Of a stretch of DNA of 6,259 bases, positions 5,259 to 6,259 are shown one piece after another. The stretch is taken from NCBI GenBank assembly GCA_905203555.1, contig CAJKWK010000084.1, positions 1 through 6,259 of the forward strand, in the 5' to 3' direction. The notes under the pieces were generated by a model. That model saw only the letters and a list, made by a program, of their open reading frames with translations, did not search any database and had not been told where the DNA came from. The translations under genes and the position numbers were made by a program. The DNA is from an uncultured Lachnospiraceae bacterium (GTDB taxonomy: Bacteria > Bacillota > Clostridia > Lachnospirales > Lachnospiraceae). How positions within the stretch are numbered: the stretch's first letter is position 1; every line of letters begins with the position of its first letter.

Positions 5259-5990
5259 ATGCGTGATTTTGGGGAAATATTAGCAGAAAATAGAAAAAAG
5301 AAAGGATACTCTCAATCAGATCTGGTAGACCTGCTTTCTCAAGAAGGTATTCAGGTCACTACAAAAGCAATCTCCAAATGGGAGACCAATGCACGAGAAC
5401 CAGCTTTACATGTTTTCCTGACACTTTGCCAGTTACTTGATATCGAAGATATATATGAATCCTTCTTTGGAGAAAACCCATATAACATTATGAGTGGATT
5501 AAATGAAGAAGGCAGAAATAAATTGATTGAATTTGCTGATATTTTGAAAGCTTCTAAAAAGTTTTCTCCACTGTCTGCAAAGATTATCCCATTCCATCAT
5601 CCTGTAGAAATTACCTGGGAACCAGTTTCTGCTGGTACTGGAAATTACCTGGAGGATTCTGTAAAAGAAACCTATGACGTAGGACACCTTGCTCCTGAGC
5701 AGACTGACTTTGGTGTACGGATTTCCGGTGACAGTATGGAGCCACTTTATCATACAGGCGATGTTGCATGGATTCAGAAAAAAGATTCTCTTGCTAATGG
5801 TGAAATTGGGATCTTCTATCTCAACGGCAATACTTACATCAAGGAATTACACGATGAGCCAGATGGTGTTTATCTGATCTCTTTAAATCAAAAATATCGT
5901 CCTATCCAGGTTTTGGAATCTGACTCTTTTAAGATTTTTGGAAAAGTAATCGGGAAATGCAAAGGTGCAGAAATTCCGGGATTCCATTAG
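5259..5990 (+). CDS. XRE-family repressor with S24 (LexA-like) self-cleavage domain
   Basis: This is a 243-residue transcriptional repressor of the phage CI/LexA type. Residues 1-65 form an XRE helix-turn-helix (FGEILAENRKKKGYSQSDLV, then TTKAISKWETNAREPAL). Residues about 115-243 form an S24 peptidase. The cleavage site is A125-G126 in PVSAGTGNYL. The nucleophile is S159 in GDSMEP and the general base is K195 in TYIKEL. All key residues are present, so RecA-stimulated self-cleavage is expected from family knowledge. The start ATG 5259 has GAGG 7 nt upstream. The gene is divergent from the polymerase operon with a shared 194-bp control region, so it very probably represses that operon and perhaps itself, releasing both after DNA damage. 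It differs from true LexA, which has a winged-helix rather than an XRE domain. Confidence 0.92.
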   Translation: MRDFGEILAENRKKKGYSQSDLVDLLSQEGIQVTTKAISKWETNAREPALHVFLTLCQLLDIEDIYESFFGENPYNIMSGLNEEGRNKLIEFADILKASKKFSPLSAKIIPFHHPVEITWEPVSAGTGNYLEDSVKETYDVGHLAPEQTDFGVRISGDSMEPLYHTGDVAWIQKKDSLANGEIGIFYLNGNTYIKELHDEPDGVYLISLNQKYRPIQVLESDSFKIFGKVIGKCKGAEIPGFH

Positions 5991-5997
5991 ATTTCAA

Positions 5998-6019
5998 CAG
6001 CAGGTTCACAATTCTGCTG
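5998..6019 (+). other. Small hairpin between the two regulators
   Basis: CAGCAG and CTGCTG form a perfect 6-bp stem around a 10-base loop, 7 nt after the repressor stop. No T tract follows, so it is unlikely to be a Rho-independent terminator. It may slow decay or modulate read-through into the next gene. Confidence 0.35.
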
Positions 6020-6046
6020 ATAACAATAAGCAAAGGAAGTGATTGA

Positions 6047-6247
6047 ATGGCAATCAATAATACACTAAAAGATATTCGTGAAGAACGGAATCTCATTCAA
6101 GCAGATTTGGCTGAAGCCATAGGTTCCTGCAGTCAGACTATAGGCCGCATCGAACGTGGAGAACGTAATCCCTCTCTTGAGATTGCAATCCGGCTGGCAC
6201 ATTACCTGAAAGTGCCTGTAGAAGATATTTTTCAAGTTGAAGACTGA
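6047..6247 (+). CDS. Small Cro/C1-type (XRE) transcriptional regulator
   Basis: This 66-residue protein consists of one XRE helix-turn-helix domain. LKDIREERNLIQADLAEAIG gives helices 1-2, SCSQTIGRIERGERNPSLEIAIRL holds the recognition helix and the conserved IERGERNPSLE signature, and LKVPVEDIFQVED is the usual end. Its length matches the compact single-domain regulators common in Firmicutes, often found beside phage, plasmid or toxin-antitoxin genes. The ATG is preceded by AAGGAAGTG 5 nt upstream. It lies 56 nt after the S24 repressor stop on the same strand, with no clear terminator or promoter between, so co-transcription is likely. A Cro-like role against the upstream repressor is possible but unproven. 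The DNA after its stop (12 nt) is too short to judge the next gene. Confidence 0.88.
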   Translation: MAINNTLKDIREERNLIQADLAEAIGSCSQTIGRIERGERNPSLEIAIRLAHYLKVPVEDIFQVED

Positions 6248-6259
6248 AGCATAACAGCC

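Noticed and set aside
5251..5265. Possible LexA box around CGAACAAATGCG
   Set aside because: Only the left half-site matches the Gram-positive CGAAC...GTTC pattern, and it overlaps the start codon.
5499..5753. Leftward frame of 84 codons inside the S24 repressor
   Set aside because: It is antisense to an intact repressor with all catalytic residues and has no independent support.

Overview
The window looks like accessory DNA from a low-GC Gram-positive bacterium, most likely a clostridium of the Lachnospiraceae type. The base composition is AT-rich, ribosome binding sites are strong AGGAG/GGAGG types, TTG is used repeatedly as a start codon, and the protein families are those of Clostridia. 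There is no rRNA, tRNA or CRISPR array.

The core is a divergent SOS-style mutagenesis module. A leftward operon begins with a Y-family translesion DNA polymerase, whose start lies at 5064. It is followed closely by a 70-residue protein that is only the DNA-binding domain of LexA, and then by a 79-residue protein of unknown function. Facing it rightwards is a 243-residue repressor with an XRE helix-turn-helix and a complete S24 self-cleaving peptidase domain, followed by a 66-residue Cro/XRE regulator. The intergenic region 5065-5258 holds two well-formed divergent promoters. It also holds two copies of an operator-like repeat spaced 42 bp apart (about four helical turns), which suggests shared control by the S24 regulator.

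The polymerase gene is interrupted by a complete-looking 2179-nt group II intron (5022 down to 2844) in the same orientation. The first 14 codons (start TTG) lie upstream of the intron and the remaining 401 codons lie downstream. Exact joining rebuilds the family motif HSDMNCF|YASVE. The intron has a GTGTG 5' end, a canonical 34-nt domain V, a domain VI with a bulged branch-point A and an AC 3' end. It encodes a reverse transcriptase/maturase with an intact YADD motif but no C-terminal HNH endonuclease. The splice site falls between the catalytic aspartate D10 and the presumed steric-gate residue Y15, so no active polymerase can be made without splicing. An automatic gene caller would see a false 442-residue polymerase whose first 41 residues come from intron domains IV-VI.

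Left of the operon, after a structured 241-bp gap with a possible terminator, lie two further leftward genes of unknown function. One is a 193-residue protein with a C-terminal helix-turn-helix. The other, starting at 326, is cut by the window edge. They may belong to the surrounding mobile element.
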